Source: Psychroflexus longus
GTDB lineage: Bacteria > Bacteroidota > Bacteroidia > Flavobacteriales > Flavobacteriaceae
Reading direction: 5' to 3'
Assembly (NCBI RefSeq): GCF_020164595.1
Contig: NZ_JAIQZE010000015.1
Span: 27,135-91,134, forward strand
DNA length: 64,000 nucleotides
Shown: piece by piece, positions 15,575 to 24,871 of the stretch
Layout: every line of letters begins with the position of its first letter
How positions within the stretch are numbered: the first letter of the stretch is position 1
The notes under the pieces: model-generated
Database searches by the model: none
Seen by the model: only the letters and a program-made list of their open reading frames with translations
Told to the model about the DNA's origin: nothing
Position numbers and translations under genes: made by a program

Positions 15575-15820
15575 TTTTTCTTCGGAATTTACCTCTGCAG
15601 AACTCTATATTTTTCGACAATAAGCTTTCTTGGCGTAGTAAACTTAGAAGTAAGCGCCTGTTGTCGATAAGTCTTCAATACTTACGTTTTCACTGATGAA
15701 AACCATTCACCTGAAGTCTTGTCTTTACGCTCTAGAATATTAACCTAAAACTATCTTCACAAATTAAGCTGGTTATCACAAAACTTTAAGTCCAACGGAT
15801 ACAAATTCAGAATAAATCCT

Positions 15821-16723
15821 CTAGAAGATTCTTTTTAAAACCTCTTCGATATCGATAAGCATAATACTGAAAACACCTAAGACGATGACAAATTTGAGAA
15901 GGTTGTGTAAGACCAGATAGTGGATTTTCTGCTCCGACCGCCACAACTGAAATAGAAAGATGATGAGCAGCACCACACACAAGAGGAAGTAATAATCCAT
16001 GTAACCTGAGTCGAAGTATAGTACGAGGATAAGCGCTGGAATGATGGTGGAAATCACCAAAATGGAAATAAGTCGCTTTGTGAAGGTCACATTATATTTC
16101 ACCGGAATTGTCGAGTAATCTAAAGTGAAATCACCCTTTAGATTTTCCAGGTCTTTGACGAGTTCTCTTATGAGGATGATAAAAAATAGGAAAACCGCAT
16201 GAACGATAATTACTTCTTCAAAATTTCTGTAGTACACAAAAATGATGAAAAACGGCAATATGGCTACTACTCCGGCAGTGAGTGTTCCTAAAAATGGATA
16301 GCGTTTGAGCTTATGGGAATACAGCCATAAGATGAAAATATAAATAGAGTAAAACAAAACAGCTTTGAAACTTACGTAGCTGGCGATGATGACACTGAGA
16401 AAGTTGAGTGTAAAGTAAACGCCCAGTTTTGTCTTCTGACTAACGTAGTTGTCAAGTAGTGTTTTTTGAGGTCGATTGATCAAATCCTTTTCGGAATCGT
16501 AAAAATTATTGATTAAGTATCCCGAAGCGATGGCTAATGCTGTTGATATTACGATTAAAAAAAGATTGACATCCAATACAACTTGCCTGATAGGAAGATG
16601 ATGTGCCATAATGAATATGGAAGCCAGGTACTGGGCAATAATAATGATAAGAATGTTATAACCGCGAATAACGGAGAACAAACTCAAAAATTTGAGCCAA
16701 AGGCGTTTGTTCTCTCGAGACAT
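15821..16723 (-). CDS. UbiA family prenyltransferase (geranylgeranylglycerol-phosphate synthase-like)
   Basis: A 300-residue integral membrane prenyltransferase with eight or nine hydrophobic segments. The first Asp-rich motif appears as NNFYDSEKDLINRP, and the second, aspartate-containing region is in ELVKDLENLKGDF. These bind the Mg-diphosphate of a prenyl donor. The bacterial copy sits 14 bp behind mevalonate kinase and near diphosphomevalonate decarboxylase, so it belongs to isoprenoid use. Relatives are annotated as geranylgeranylglycerol-phosphate geranylgeranyltransferase; the acceptor in this organism is uncertain (quinone head group and lipid are alternatives). Start ATG at 16723. 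Confidence 0.82.
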   Translation of the reverse strand: MSRENKRLWLKFLSLFSVIRGYNILIIIIAQYLASIFIMAHHLPIRQVVLDVNLFLIVISTALAIASGYLINNFYDSEKDLINRPQKTLLDNYVSQKTKLGVYFTLNFLSVIIASYVSFKAVLFYSIYIFILWLYSHKLKRYPFLGTLTAGVVAILPFFIIFVYYRNFEEVIIVHAVFLFFIILIRELVKDLENLKGDFTLDYSTIPVKYNVTFTKRLISILVISTIIPALILVLYFDSGYMDYYFLLCVVLLIIFLFQLWRSEQKIHYLVLHNLLKFVIVLGVFSIMLIDIEEVLKRIF

Positions 16724-16737
16724 GAATCAAAGGGTTT

Positions 16738-17676
16738 TTAGAACGTATAAACCACTTCTAGCTTGTGATCTTTCAGGGCTTTTTTGGCTTTTTCAAAATC
16801 TTGAGTGAAACCCAAAATATAACCGCCACCACCAGAGCCACAAAGTTTTAGGTAGTAATCGTTTGTTTCGATACCTTTCTTCCACAATTCATGAAATTGC
16901 TTAGGTATCATAGGTTTGAAATTGTCTAAAACAACATTGGAAAGATGCTTTATATTTCCAAATAGCGACTTGAAATCGCCTTCCAGAAAGTTGTCTACGC
17001 AGGCGTCTGTGTGTCTTACAAATTTATCTTTCATGATATTTCTGAAACCCTCCTGCTTCATATTGTCCATGAAAATCTGAACCATTGGAGCCGTTTCTCC
17101 CACTATGCCACTGTCTAATAAAAAGACAGCACCATTCCCGTTTTGAGTTTGAGATGGAATTCCTGCAGGTTCAATATTATCTTTGGAATTGATAAGTATG
17201 GGTAAGCTTAAATAGCTATTGAGTGGATCCAAACCTGACGATTTCCCATGGAAAAAAGATTCCATTTTAGAAAAAATAGTTTTAAGCTTCAGAAGTTTAT
17301 CCTTGGATAGGTTTTCAAGAACTGTGATTTTATCAAACGCATATTTATCATAGATAGCGGCTACCAGTGCTCCACTACTTCCAACTCCGTAACCTTGTGG
17401 GATACTGCTATCGAAGTACATCCCTTTGTCAAGATCCATATTCAATGAATCTAAATCAAAACGAACGGGTGTGCTTCTTTCTGTATTCAATCCCTTCAGA
17501 TAAGAAGAAAAACGCTTTAATTCTTTATTGGACTTAAGAGCCTTTTCATCTGGATTCTCGTCAACCTTTAAAGCTCCGTTGTAGAAGTTGTAAGGGATAG
17601 ACAAGCCTTTGGAATCTTTAATAATACCATATTCTCCAAATAATAAGATCTTGGAATAAAATAAGGGTCCTTTCAT
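16738..17676 (-). CDS. mvk: Mevalonate kinase (GHMP family)
   Basis: A 312-residue GHMP kinase phosphorylating mevalonate in the mevalonate pathway. Motif 1 begins with SKILLFGEYGIIKDSKGLSI, the ATP-binding motif is QGYGVGSSGALVAAIYDKYA, and motif 3 is LKLCGSGGGGYILGFT. It precedes the UbiA gene by 14 bp in the same orientation, with the decarboxylase gene upstream across 156 bp. Phosphomevalonate kinase is not seen in the window. Homoserine or galacto-kinase assignment is less likely given the neighbours. Confidence 0.87.
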   Translation of the reverse strand: MKGPLFYSKILLFGEYGIIKDSKGLSIPYNFYNGALKVDENPDEKALKSNKELKRFSSYLKGLNTERSTPVRFDLDSLNMDLDKGMYFDSSIPQGYGVGSSGALVAAIYDKYAFDKITVLENLSKDKLLKLKTIFSKMESFFHGKSSGLDPLNSYLSLPILINSKDNIEPAGIPSQTQNGNGAVFLLDSGIVGETAPMVQIFMDNMKQEGFRNIMKDKFVRHTDACVDNFLEGDFKSLFGNIKHLSNVVLDNFKPMIPKQFHELWKKGIETNDYYLKLCGSGGGGYILGFTQDFEKAKKALKDHKLEVVYTF

Positions 17677-17832
17677 AGATGTTTCTTTAGGATAAAATCA
17701 ATCTGTTCTGCAAATATTAATGATTATTAAGAGATAAATAATGACAATTATGAAAAAATATCTCTTCTATAAATTAATACTTACAAATTTAATTTATTTT
17801 GTTGAACTTTAATTCAAAACTTTCAAACAAAG

Positions 17833-18900
17833 TTAAAACTGAATTTGATCATGAATTACTTTCTCTCCCTGGCAAAATTGAATTAAATCTTCATTGATAA
17901 ATTTTCTGACCCTGGCAGATGAAGCATTAGGATAGAGCAAATGAACGTTAGCTCCAGCGTCGAGCGTAAACCCGACCTGGACTCCTTCAGATTTTCTAAG
18001 TTCCCAGATTTTATTGATGACTTCTAAAGTATTTGGTTTCATCAGGATGAAATAAGGAGAGCTTGTCATCATCATCGCATGAAGTGACAACGCCTCAGAT
18101 TCTACCAAAGCAAAAAACTCGTCAAAATTACCTGAGGACAAAATAGATTTCAACTTTGAAATATTATCATCTGCTTGTTGAAAACGTTGTTCTGCAAAAG
18201 GATGTCCATGCATCAAGTCATGGCCTATGCTACTGCTGACTTGTTTTTGACCTTCATCAATGAGTAAAATTGAATCCTGAAACGCTCTGAAATTAGCATG
18301 TACCTCATACGGATAATCAATTCCAAAAAAGCTGGAGCTACCTTCTATGTCTTGGTGCTTACCCCAAACGACTAATTTACCACCTGTGCTTCTGCAGGCG
18401 CTACCCGATCCAAGTCTTGCTAAAAACGATGTTTTTTTCGAAATAAATTCATCTGTAAGTTCGGGTTTCACTGAATTTTCCATCGCCATAAAACATTTTG
18501 AAAGAGCAGCCATTCCGCTGGCAGATGAAGCTATCCCGCTACTGTGTGGAAAGGTATTTTTCGTATGAATCTCAAATTCAAAAGACTTCAAAAAAGGCGT
18601 GTAGGTTTCTATGCGCTTTAGAAAAGTTTCAATTTTAGATTTGAATGCCGGCTTTAATTCACCATCCAAATACACCTCAAAATGAAACTGGTCATCTGCC
18701 TCAATTCGTTTCTTTAAAACAACCTCAGTTTTGGTTTTACAATTGTCGAGTGTATAACTTATAGATGTATTTTTGGGAAGTTGCTCACCATATTTTCCCC
18801 AGTATTTCACGAGTGCAATATTGCTCGGTGCTTCAGCTCTATAGGAACCTAAGTCTGGCAATAGTTGAGGTGTTTTATAAATAAAGTCTTGAGTATTCAT
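17833..18900 (-). CDS. mvaD: Diphosphomevalonate decarboxylase
   Basis: A 355-residue GHMP-fold enzyme making isopentenyl diphosphate from mevalonate diphosphate. Recognisable features are APSNIALVKYWGKYGEQLPK near the start, the Gly/Ser-rich phosphate loop FPHSSGIASSASGMAALSK, the segment LARLGSGSACRS, and FTLDAGANVHLLYP at the end. The open frame runs 66 codons further upstream, but those codons overlap the divergent TspO gene and encode no family sequence, so the ATG at 18900 is used. Length fits the family. It is likely in one cluster with mevalonate kinase and the UbiA gene. Confidence 0.93.
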   Translation of the reverse strand: MNTQDFIYKTPQLLPDLGSYRAEAPSNIALVKYWGKYGEQLPKNTSISYTLDNCKTKTEVVLKKRIEADDQFHFEVYLDGELKPAFKSKIETFLKRIETYTPFLKSFEFEIHTKNTFPHSSGIASSASGMAALSKCFMAMENSVKPELTDEFISKKTSFLARLGSGSACRSTGGKLVVWGKHQDIEGSSSFFGIDYPYEVHANFRAFQDSILLIDEGQKQVSSSIGHDLMHGHPFAEQRFQQADDNISKLKSILSSGNFDEFFALVESEALSLHAMMMTSSPYFILMKPNTLEVINKIWELRKSEGVQVGFTLDAGANVHLLYPNASSARVRKFINEDLIQFCQGEKVIHDQIQF

Positions 18901-19000
18901 TTTTTTTGATGTTTGAGACAAATATAAGTAAGCGAGATGTTCTGGAATAGATTGTAGATCTTGAAAAAAAAATAATATTTTGCTTATTAGAAAAATACCC

Positions 19001-19477
19001 ATGAAAATAAATACAGTAGTAAAGATCTTAATTGGAGTTGTAGTCTGTTTAGGCATTGGTTTTTTAGGCTCAATTGCCACACAAACCAGCGTTAACACTT
19101 GGTTTACAACTTTGGAAAAGCCTTTTTTTAATCCACCAAGTTGGCTTTTTGCCCCAGTGTGGACGACGCTTTATATATTGATGGGTGTAGCGGCCGGACT
19201 CGTTTGGAATAAAGGATTTCATCACCTATGGGTAAAAACTGCGTTATACCATTTTGGCTTTCAGCTTGTTTTGAACGCCTCTTGGTCTGTTGCATTTTTT
19301 GGGTACCAGTCACCACTTGTAGCTCTTTTTATCATTATAGCACTTATCGTCCTGGTTTTAATCACCTTCAAGTGGTTTAAGATTGTAAGTAATACCGCTG
19401 CTTATTTACTTATCCCATACATCCTTTGGATCGTTTTTGCGGCAGCCCTCAATTTTGAAATTTGGAGGCTAAATTAA
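19001..19477 (+). CDS. tspO: TspO/MBR family tryptophan-rich sensory protein
   Basis: A 158-residue, five-span membrane protein. Family hallmarks are WFTTLEKPFFNPPSWLFAPV followed by WTTLYILMGVAAGLVW, then LNASWSVAFFG and the C-terminal ALNFEIWRLN. TspO proteins bind porphyrins, sterols or carotenoid precursors and affect tetrapyrrole and isoprenoid handling. The ATG at 19001 is used; seven more codons are open upstream without support. It is divergent from diphosphomevalonate decarboxylase (100 bp between starts) and converges with the anti-sigma gene, overlapping its end by 4 bp. Confidence 0.93.
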   Translation: MKINTVVKILIGVVVCLGIGFLGSIATQTSVNTWFTTLEKPFFNPPSWLFAPVWTTLYILMGVAAGLVWNKGFHHLWVKTALYHFGFQLVLNASWSVAFFGYQSPLVALFIIIALIVLVLITFKWFKIVSNTAAYLLIPYILWIVFAAALNFEIWRLN

Positions 19478-20271
19478 GATGAAACTGTTCCTAAGGCAAA
19501 AAATTGATTTAGATTGGGTTGGTCGCTTCCGCCTGCTGGCTCTAAAGTGATTCCAAAGCCCTCAGATTCTGGAATGTTATTCAACTTAAAAATTTTGTTA
19601 CCTGAAGCATTTGCTTCAGCCAGGAGCCCGATACTACTAGGAGTCAATGGCTCAAATTTAAGTGACCAGGCTTGATAAACCATGCCTTCCGGCGCTTCTG
19701 GCAAACGACTAATATCAAGAATTAATTCCCCTGATTTTTTATCATAAAATGCTGCAACTGCAGAATTAGGAGCGTTAAGCTCATTTCCAGGCAACGTCAA
19801 TTTACGGGTTCCAGGCTGCGTCATTTGTATAAGCAAGTCCTCGAGTTTCTGAACGTTTTGATTGGAGTTTGCTACCTGAATCTCTTTGGTTTCTAGTTGT
19901 TCATTAACAAAATTAATTTGCTCTTCGAGGTCTTGATTCAATTTCATCATCCATAAAATACCACCTAAAAGCAATATGGCAGCAGCCCAGCCAAAGTAGG
20001 AATAATTGGACGTTATGATTTTCACCTTAGGTTTTAGAATTGTAGATTTATCTGTAATTCTTCTCAGAATCTCTTTCTTAATGGAAGGATTAACACCCGA
20101 AGAAGTCGCCTTAGAAAGTTCTATCAAGGTTTTTTCAATAGCTTTTACCTCGGCTTGCAATTCCGGATCTTGAGCAACATCTCTGGCAACTTGAGCTTGT
20201 TCTTTTCCAGAAAGCGTTCCGTAAACGTAAAGTTCAAGTAATCCGGATTCTATATATTCTTTTGTAGTCAT
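19474..20271 (-). CDS. Anti-sigma factor (RskA-like)
   Basis: A 265-residue single-span protein directly behind an ECF sigma gene. The N-terminal cytoplasmic part (TTKEYIESGLLELYVYGTLS and following helices) looks like an anti-sigma sigma-binding domain, a membrane helix lies around FGWAAAILLLGGILWMM, a coiled coil follows (LEEQINFVNEQLETKEIQ), and the periplasmic C-terminal half matches the RskA domain, with PEAPEGMVYQAWSLK and FGITLEPAGGSDQPN. It should hold the sigma factor inactive at the membrane. Start ATG at 20271, 2 bp after the sigma stop; the longer frame begins inside the sigma gene. Confidence 0.87.
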   Translation of the reverse strand: MTTKEYIESGLLELYVYGTLSGKEQAQVARDVAQDPELQAEVKAIEKTLIELSKATSSGVNPSIKKEILRRITDKSTILKPKVKIITSNYSYFGWAAAILLLGGILWMMKLNQDLEEQINFVNEQLETKEIQVANSNQNVQKLEDLLIQMTQPGTRKLTLPGNELNAPNSAVAAFYDKKSGELILDISRLPEAPEGMVYQAWSLKFEPLTPSSIGLLAEANASGNKIFKLNNIPESEGFGITLEPAGGSDQPNLNQFFALGTVSS

Positions 20272-20273
20272 AA

Positions 20274-20801
20274 TTATTGTAATGTATCTCTTAATGAATT
20301 CAAGCAAGTTCTATTCCTAGATTTTACAGTTCCCAATGGAATTTCTAAAGTTTCTGAAGCTTCCTTTTGAGTATATCCTTTAAAGAACAACAAGTCGATC
20401 AATTTCACGCATATAGGCTTCAATTTATCTACAAATTTTTTGATTCCATATGCATCGCTTATACTATCTAAATCCATATCGTCCTTTATAAAAAACGAAA
20501 AATCATCAAAATCTGAATTTTTACGTTTATTCTTATAGGCTTTAGACCTTATTTTATCTATTGCAGCATTCCTGGAAATATTCAAAAGCCATGTAAAAAA
20601 GCGACCCTTTTCACTGGAATACGAGTCTGATTTCTCCCAGACTTTGATAAACACATCCTGTAGCACTTCCTCTGCTATCTCAGCATCTTTTACTATAGTA
20701 TTGATAATTCCGAAAATATTTTCAGAATACATATCGTAAATCTGGGAAAAAGCGACTTCATTTTTTTGCTTTAACTGTAAAATAAGCTCATCTGGTTGCA
20801 T
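20274..20801 (-). CDS. ECF-type RNA polymerase sigma factor
   Basis: A 175-residue extracytoplasmic-function sigma factor. Region 2 is visible in SQIYDMYSENIFGIINTIVK through EVLQDVFIKVWEKSDSY and GRFFTWLLNISRNAAIDKIR, and region 4 in LLFFKGYTQKEASETLEIPL with GTVKSRNRTCLNSLRD as the recognition helix. It is followed by its cognate anti-sigma gene. Upstream on the minus strand the sequence TAGATTTAG could be a weak -7 element. Targets are unknown; an autoregulated two-gene unit is the usual arrangement. Confidence 0.93.
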   Translation of the reverse strand: MQPDELILQLKQKNEVAFSQIYDMYSENIFGIINTIVKDAEIAEEVLQDVFIKVWEKSDSYSSEKGRFFTWLLNISRNAAIDKIRSKAYKNKRKNSDFDDFSFFIKDDMDLDSISDAYGIKKFVDKLKPICVKLIDLLFFKGYTQKEASETLEIPLGTVKSRNRTCLNSLRDTLQ

Positions 20802-20965
20802 CCGAAATTTTTTCTAAATCTACCTTTTTTAATTTATTATGCAAACCTAGTTTAATCCTCAATTTTATAAAAATCTAGCTTACAGATATTTACGAAAATA
20901 AGTTAATTAAGGTTTAATTGCTTATGAAATAAAGCCGAATATAAAACGACTAACCTTTAAAAATG

Positions 20966-20973
20966 TATTTTCG
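20966..20973 (+). promoter_or_regulatory. Near-consensus -7 box of the glycosyltransferase operon
   Basis: TATTTTCG, one mismatch from TAnnTTTG, only 6 bases ahead of the ATG at 20980, implying an extremely short leader or leaderless message. Confidence 0.4.
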
Positions 20974-20979
20974 CGACCT

Positions 20980-21669
20980 ATGAATAAAGTCCGTGTTATC
21001 ATCCCAGCCTACAATGAAGAAAGCTCTATAGCTAAGGTCATAAAAGATATACCTTCACATATTTCTGAAGTTATTGTCGTTGATAATAAGTCAACAGACC
21101 TGACGTCAAAAAATGCGAAAGAAGCTGGGGCAACTGTTCTATACGAACCGCATATGGGCTATGGATATGCCTGCTTAAATGGACTTTCCTATTTGGAAAA
21201 TCTGGAAGATATCACCGATATTGTAGTTTTTCTTGATGGAGACTACAGCGATTATCCCGATGAGATGGATAAAATCCTCAAACCAATTATTGAAGAGGAT
21301 ATAGACTTAGTGATAGGTGCCAGAGTAAAGTCAAAGCGTGAAAAAGGTTCCATGACATTTCCTCAAATTTTTGGTAATTGGTTAGCTACAAGTTTGATGC
21401 GCTTATTTTTTAATTCGAAATTTACAGATCTAGGACCTTTTCGAGCCATTAACTATCAAAAGCTTTTAGATTTGAACATGGAAGATAAAACTTATGGCTG
21501 GACCGTGGAAATGCAACTAAAAGCTTTGAAGCAAAATTTTAGCTACACTGAGGTTGAAATGAATTATAGAAACAGGATTGGAACATCCAAAGTTTCCGGA
21601 ACCATGAAAGGAGCCGTTATGGCAGGAGTAAAAATACTAGGTTGGATTTTTAAATACACTTTCAAATGA
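20980..21669 (+). CDS. GT2 family glycosyltransferase (polyprenyl-phosphate type)
   Basis: A 229-residue GT-A fold enzyme. IIPAYNEESSIAKVIKDIP with VVDNKSTD forms the nucleotide-sugar site and the DxD-like metal site is LDGDYSDYPDEM. No long membrane tail is present, so it is a soluble or peripheral enzyme like dolichol-phosphate-mannose synthases that charge a polyprenyl phosphate. It heads a three-gene operon: its stop overlaps the next start by 4 bp (ATGA), followed by a membrane GT2 and a GT-C-like enzyme. A lipid-linked sugar made here could be the donor for the third gene; that is inference. Confidence 0.88.
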   Translation: MNKVRVIIPAYNEESSIAKVIKDIPSHISEVIVVDNKSTDLTSKNAKEAGATVLYEPHMGYGYACLNGLSYLENLEDITDIVVFLDGDYSDYPDEMDKILKPIIEEDIDLVIGARVKSKREKGSMTFPQIFGNWLATSLMRLFFNSKFTDLGPFRAINYQKLLDLNMEDKTYGWTVEMQLKALKQNFSYTEVEMNYRNRIGTSKVSGTMKGAVMAGVKILGWIFKYTFK

Positions 21670-23132
21670 TTTTAGATTACATCATCGTTGGACTTTACAG
21701 TTTTGCACTTCTGGTGATTCTTATCTACAGCTTATTACAACTTCAGCTTGTAGTTAACTACAAGAAAGCGAAAAAACAAAAGGTGAAACCTGTTGCTTAT
21801 CCAACTCAATGGCCAAAAGTGACAGTCCAACTACCCCTTTACAACGAAAAATATGTAGTAAAACGCTTACTTGAAAACATTTCAAAACTGGATTATCCTT
21901 CATCAAAACTCGAAATTCAAGTTCTTGATGACTCTACAGATTCTTCCAAAGCTTATACCGAACAACTCACTAAAGAGCTAGTAGAAAAAGGGATCAATGC
22001 AAAATATATCCATAGAGCTAACCGTAAAAACTTTAAAGCTGGTGCACTCAAAGAAGGTCTGAAAATCGCTGAAGGCGATTTTATCGCTATTTTTGACGCT
22101 GACTTTTTACCTCAACGCGATTGGTTAAAGAAAACCATACCTCACTTTAACAAGCCTAATGTAGGCGTCGTGCAAACGCGCTGGGGTCATGTTAATAGAA
22201 CCTATAGCATTCTCACCAAAATCCAGGCGTTCGCCTTGGATTTTCATTTTCTTATTGAACAAGTTGGACGATCCTTTGGTGGTCATTTCATCAACTTCAA
22301 CGGAACAGCGGGGGTTTGGAGAAAAACTTGCATTGCAGATGCGGGAGATTGGCAGGGTGACACTTTAACGGAAGATCTGGATTTAAGTTACAGAGCTCAG
22401 CTCAAAGGTTGGAAGTTCACCTACCTTAAAGATGTCGTGACCCCCGCAGAGCTTCCTGTGGTTTTGAGTGCCGCAAGGTCACAGCAATTTCGCTGGAATA
22501 AAGGAGCTGCGGAAAATTTTAGAAAAAACTTCAAATCAGTGCTTCAAAGCAAAGACTTGAGTTTTTTATCCAAACTGCATAGCTGTTTTCATTTGCTCAA
22601 TTCGAGTATGTTCTTATTGATTTTACTTGTCGCCATCCTAAGCATTCCCATCTTATACATCAAATTCCAGCAAGGGTCTTGGGATGTCGTTTTTTATATT
22701 TTGGCAGCTATGGGGATCAGTACTGTGTTTTTTATTTACGGCTACTGGACGAGCTACAAAGAGATTCACAACCGAAGTTCATTATCAATCTTAAAATTTA
22801 TAGGTTTGTTTATTACCTTTTTTTCAATCGCGATGGGGCTTTCTGTTCATAATACAGTAGCGATTCTGGAAGGACATTTCAATAAAAAGTCAGCTTTCAT
22901 CCGTACCCCAAAATTTGATATTTCTTCGGATACCGACACGTGGAAGGGCAAAACCTACATCAATAAAAAACTCTCCATCCTTAATGGTATTGAAGTTTTA
23001 TTATTTGGCTATTTCATTTACGGACTTTATAGCGCTTATTTAACTCAGGATTTTGGATTAGTCATATTTCACCTAATGCTTGTGTTTGGTTTTGGATTCA
23101 TATCCTTCAAAACCATTTTCTCTAATGCTTGA
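21666..23132 (+). CDS. Membrane GT2 glycosyltransferase (cellulose-synthase-like)
   Basis: A 488-residue processive-type glycosyltransferase. An N-terminal span is followed by the catalytic domain with VQLPLYNEKYVVKRLLENI, LDDSTD, the metal site IFDADFLPQ, the acceptor-side TLTEDLDLSYRAQLKGW and the QQFRW motif (Q-x-x-R-W) typical of CESA, CsbB and glucomannan-synthase-like enzymes. Four or five C-terminal membrane helices follow. It probably transfers sugars from a nucleotide donor at the membrane. The start overlaps the preceding gene by 4 bp and the end overlaps the following start by one base, so translation is coupled. Confidence 0.88.
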   Translation: MILDYIIVGLYSFALLVILIYSLLQLQLVVNYKKAKKQKVKPVAYPTQWPKVTVQLPLYNEKYVVKRLLENISKLDYPSSKLEIQVLDDSTDSSKAYTEQLTKELVEKGINAKYIHRANRKNFKAGALKEGLKIAEGDFIAIFDADFLPQRDWLKKTIPHFNKPNVGVVQTRWGHVNRTYSILTKIQAFALDFHFLIEQVGRSFGGHFINFNGTAGVWRKTCIADAGDWQGDTLTEDLDLSYRAQLKGWKFTYLKDVVTPAELPVVLSAARSQQFRWNKGAAENFRKNFKSVLQSKDLSFLSKLHSCFHLLNSSMFLLILLVAILSIPILYIKFQQGSWDVVFYILAAMGISTVFFIYGYWTSYKEIHNRSSLSILKFIGLFITFFSIAMGLSVHNTVAILEGHFNKKSAFIRTPKFDISSDTDTWKGKTYINKKLSILNGIEVLLFGYFIYGLYSAYLTQDFGLVIFHLMLVFGFGFISFKTIFSNA

Positions 23133-24499
23133 TGAGATCTGAAGCTATGCATACTTGGATAAAGATTTTAAGCTTCATTTTGCTCTGCTTAGTCTATTAC
23201 TGGATAGGTTATGAATTGGAAAGATCTCAATTCTGGTTACTCTTTTTCTCGTATACGTTAGCCTTTGGTCTTTCCTTCTATCTCTACAGAAGTGGGATAA
23301 GACTAAGCTATATGATTTTATTAAGTTTTCTATTGAAGTTCATTTTCCTCTTTTCAATCCCGGAATTATCTCAGGATTTCTATAGATTCATTTGGGATGG
23401 AATGCTCAACAACCAGGGTATCAATCCTTATTTACATCTGCCTAAAGAACTTATGGAAAGCCATACAATCGAGAAGGAAGACTTTCAAAGACTTCTTTAT
23501 GATAGAATGGGAGAGCTAAACGCATCAAATTACTCTACTTATCCGCCTATTGCACAAATGGTTTACACATTAAGTTATGCTATAGGACAGTCCAATCTTC
23601 TCCTAAATATTATTGTCCTAAGACTTTTTAATATCGCTGCAGAAATTGGCATCGTTTTGTTTGGACTTAAGCTATTAGCGCATTTGAAGTTACCCAAATC
23701 TCAAATTTTATTTTTTATTCTCAATCCTTTGGTGATTTTAGAATCCACATTCAATTTGCATTTTGAAGTGGTGATGTTATTTTTTCTGGCTTTAAGTTTT
23801 TACTATCTATATACTTCAAAAGTATATTTATCGGCTCTGGGGCTTGCAGGAGCCATCGCTTCTAAAATGCTTCCACTGATGTTTCTTCCGCTTCTTTTCC
23901 CTTATTTCAATAAGAAGTTGAAGGTTTTTAATCGGGAACAAATTTTAAATTATCTGAAATATATAGCCATACTGGTGATCTGCCTTATCATTACTTATAG
24001 CTTTTTCTGGACTCCTGAAATCCTTTCCAAAAGCTTTAAGACCTTGAGCTTATATTTTACTTCTTTTGAATTTAATGCAAGTATCTATTACGCATTGAGA
24101 GGGATTGGCTATTGGTGGACGGGTTATAATCAAATTGAAATTATTGGAACCTCATTAACCATAGTAACTCTACTCATGATACTTTTTCTTTGCTTTATAC
24201 ATAAAAGAATTGATCTCCAAAAACTAATGAATTATATGCTTTTTGCAGCAACTGCTTACTATTTACTGTCAACAACTGTACACCCCTGGTATCTCATGTT
24301 GCCCTTGTTTTTAAGCCTTTTTACAACATATAAATATATGCTAATCTGGAGTTGGCTGGTATTTTTAAGTTACTCAGGCTATAAAATACATGGAGTGGAA
24401 GAAAATCATCTATTGATCACAATAGAATATGTAGTTGTTATTGGTGTGATGTTTTTAGAGTTCAGGAAAAGAGATAAAGTCAACTACTTGGAAGTTTGA
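23132..24499 (+). CDS. GT-C-like polytopic mannosyltransferase family protein
   Basis: A 455-residue membrane protein with about 11-13 hydrophobic segments, resembling the DUF2029/GT87 and MptA/B-type polyprenol-phosphate-dependent glycosyltransferases. The early extracytoplasmic loop holds acidic residues (LSQDFYRFIWDGMLNNQGIN), as expected for a GT-C catalytic Asp, followed by TYPPIAQM, a motif common in this group. The start is the ATG at 23132, overlapping the previous TGA by one base; a TTG one codon earlier is not needed. The 3' end overlaps the convergent PID-CTERM-like gene by 16 bp. Third gene of the glycan operon. Confidence 0.8.
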   Translation: MRSEAMHTWIKILSFILLCLVYYWIGYELERSQFWLLFFSYTLAFGLSFYLYRSGIRLSYMILLSFLLKFIFLFSIPELSQDFYRFIWDGMLNNQGINPYLHLPKELMESHTIEKEDFQRLLYDRMGELNASNYSTYPPIAQMVYTLSYAIGQSNLLLNIIVLRLFNIAAEIGIVLFGLKLLAHLKLPKSQILFFILNPLVILESTFNLHFEVVMLFFLALSFYYLYTSKVYLSALGLAGAIASKMLPLMFLPLLFPYFNKKLKVFNREQILNYLKYIAILVICLIITYSFFWTPEILSKSFKTLSLYFTSFEFNASIYYALRGIGYWWTGYNQIEIIGTSLTIVTLLMILFLCFIHKRIDLQKLMNYMLFAATAYYLLSTTVHPWYLMLPLFLSLFTTYKYMLIWSWLVFLSYSGYKIHGVEENHLLITIEYVVVIGVMFLEFRKRDKVNYLEV

Positions 24500-24693
24500 G
24501 CTTTCTTAGATTTCAAAATAAAAATTCCGAAAGCGATTGCAAACAAAATCAATATATAAATATGATCGTCTATTGGAGTGGGAATATCACTGACATTACC
24601 TCCTGGACCTCCTGGATTGGGTGGTTGAGCGATTGCTGCAACCGCACCTAACAGGAAAAAAAGTATAGATAAGATTGATTTTTTTATTCTCAT
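24484..24693 (-). CDS. Small exported protein with PID-CTERM-like tail
   Basis: A 69-residue protein: signal peptide (hydrophobic to AAIAQ, about residue 22), a Pro/Gly/Asn spacer (PPNPGGPGGN), then TPIDDHIYILILFAIAFGIF and ILKSKK. The literal Pro-Ile-Asp, hydrophobic helix and basic end match the PID-CTERM putative sorting domain of Bacteroidetes. It is monocistronic, converging on the glycosyltransferase operon. Function of these mini-proteins is not established; a membrane-retained peptide or sorting substrate is possible. Compare the co-transcribed example at 6574-6789. Confidence 0.75.
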   Translation of the reverse strand: MRIKKSILSILFFLLGAVAAIAQPPNPGGPGGNVSDIPTPIDDHIYILILFAIAFGIFILKSKKAQTSK

Positions 24694-24871
24694 AAATGCA
24701 CTCTGGTAGAGTTCAATTAATTAGCAAATTTAAGTCATTGAAATTTAGCAACTCTGTTTTTCTGAAAAAAATTTAAACTAAAGCAACTAAACGATATAAT
24801 TTCATGTATCTACGGCATATACATCAGAATGGTTTAAATTGAAATTAGTTATTTTTGTTTAAAAGTTAATT

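Noticed and set aside
15575..15820. Possible structured RNA (CGACA...TGTCG arms) in the spacer between SCO and UbiA genes
   Set aside because: Arms are short and far apart with no other support; nothing reliable is seen in this stretch.
18901..19098. 66-codon N-terminal extension of diphosphomevalonate decarboxylase
   Set aside because: It overlaps the divergent TspO gene and its product has no family resemblance; the ATG at 18900 gives a normal N-terminus.
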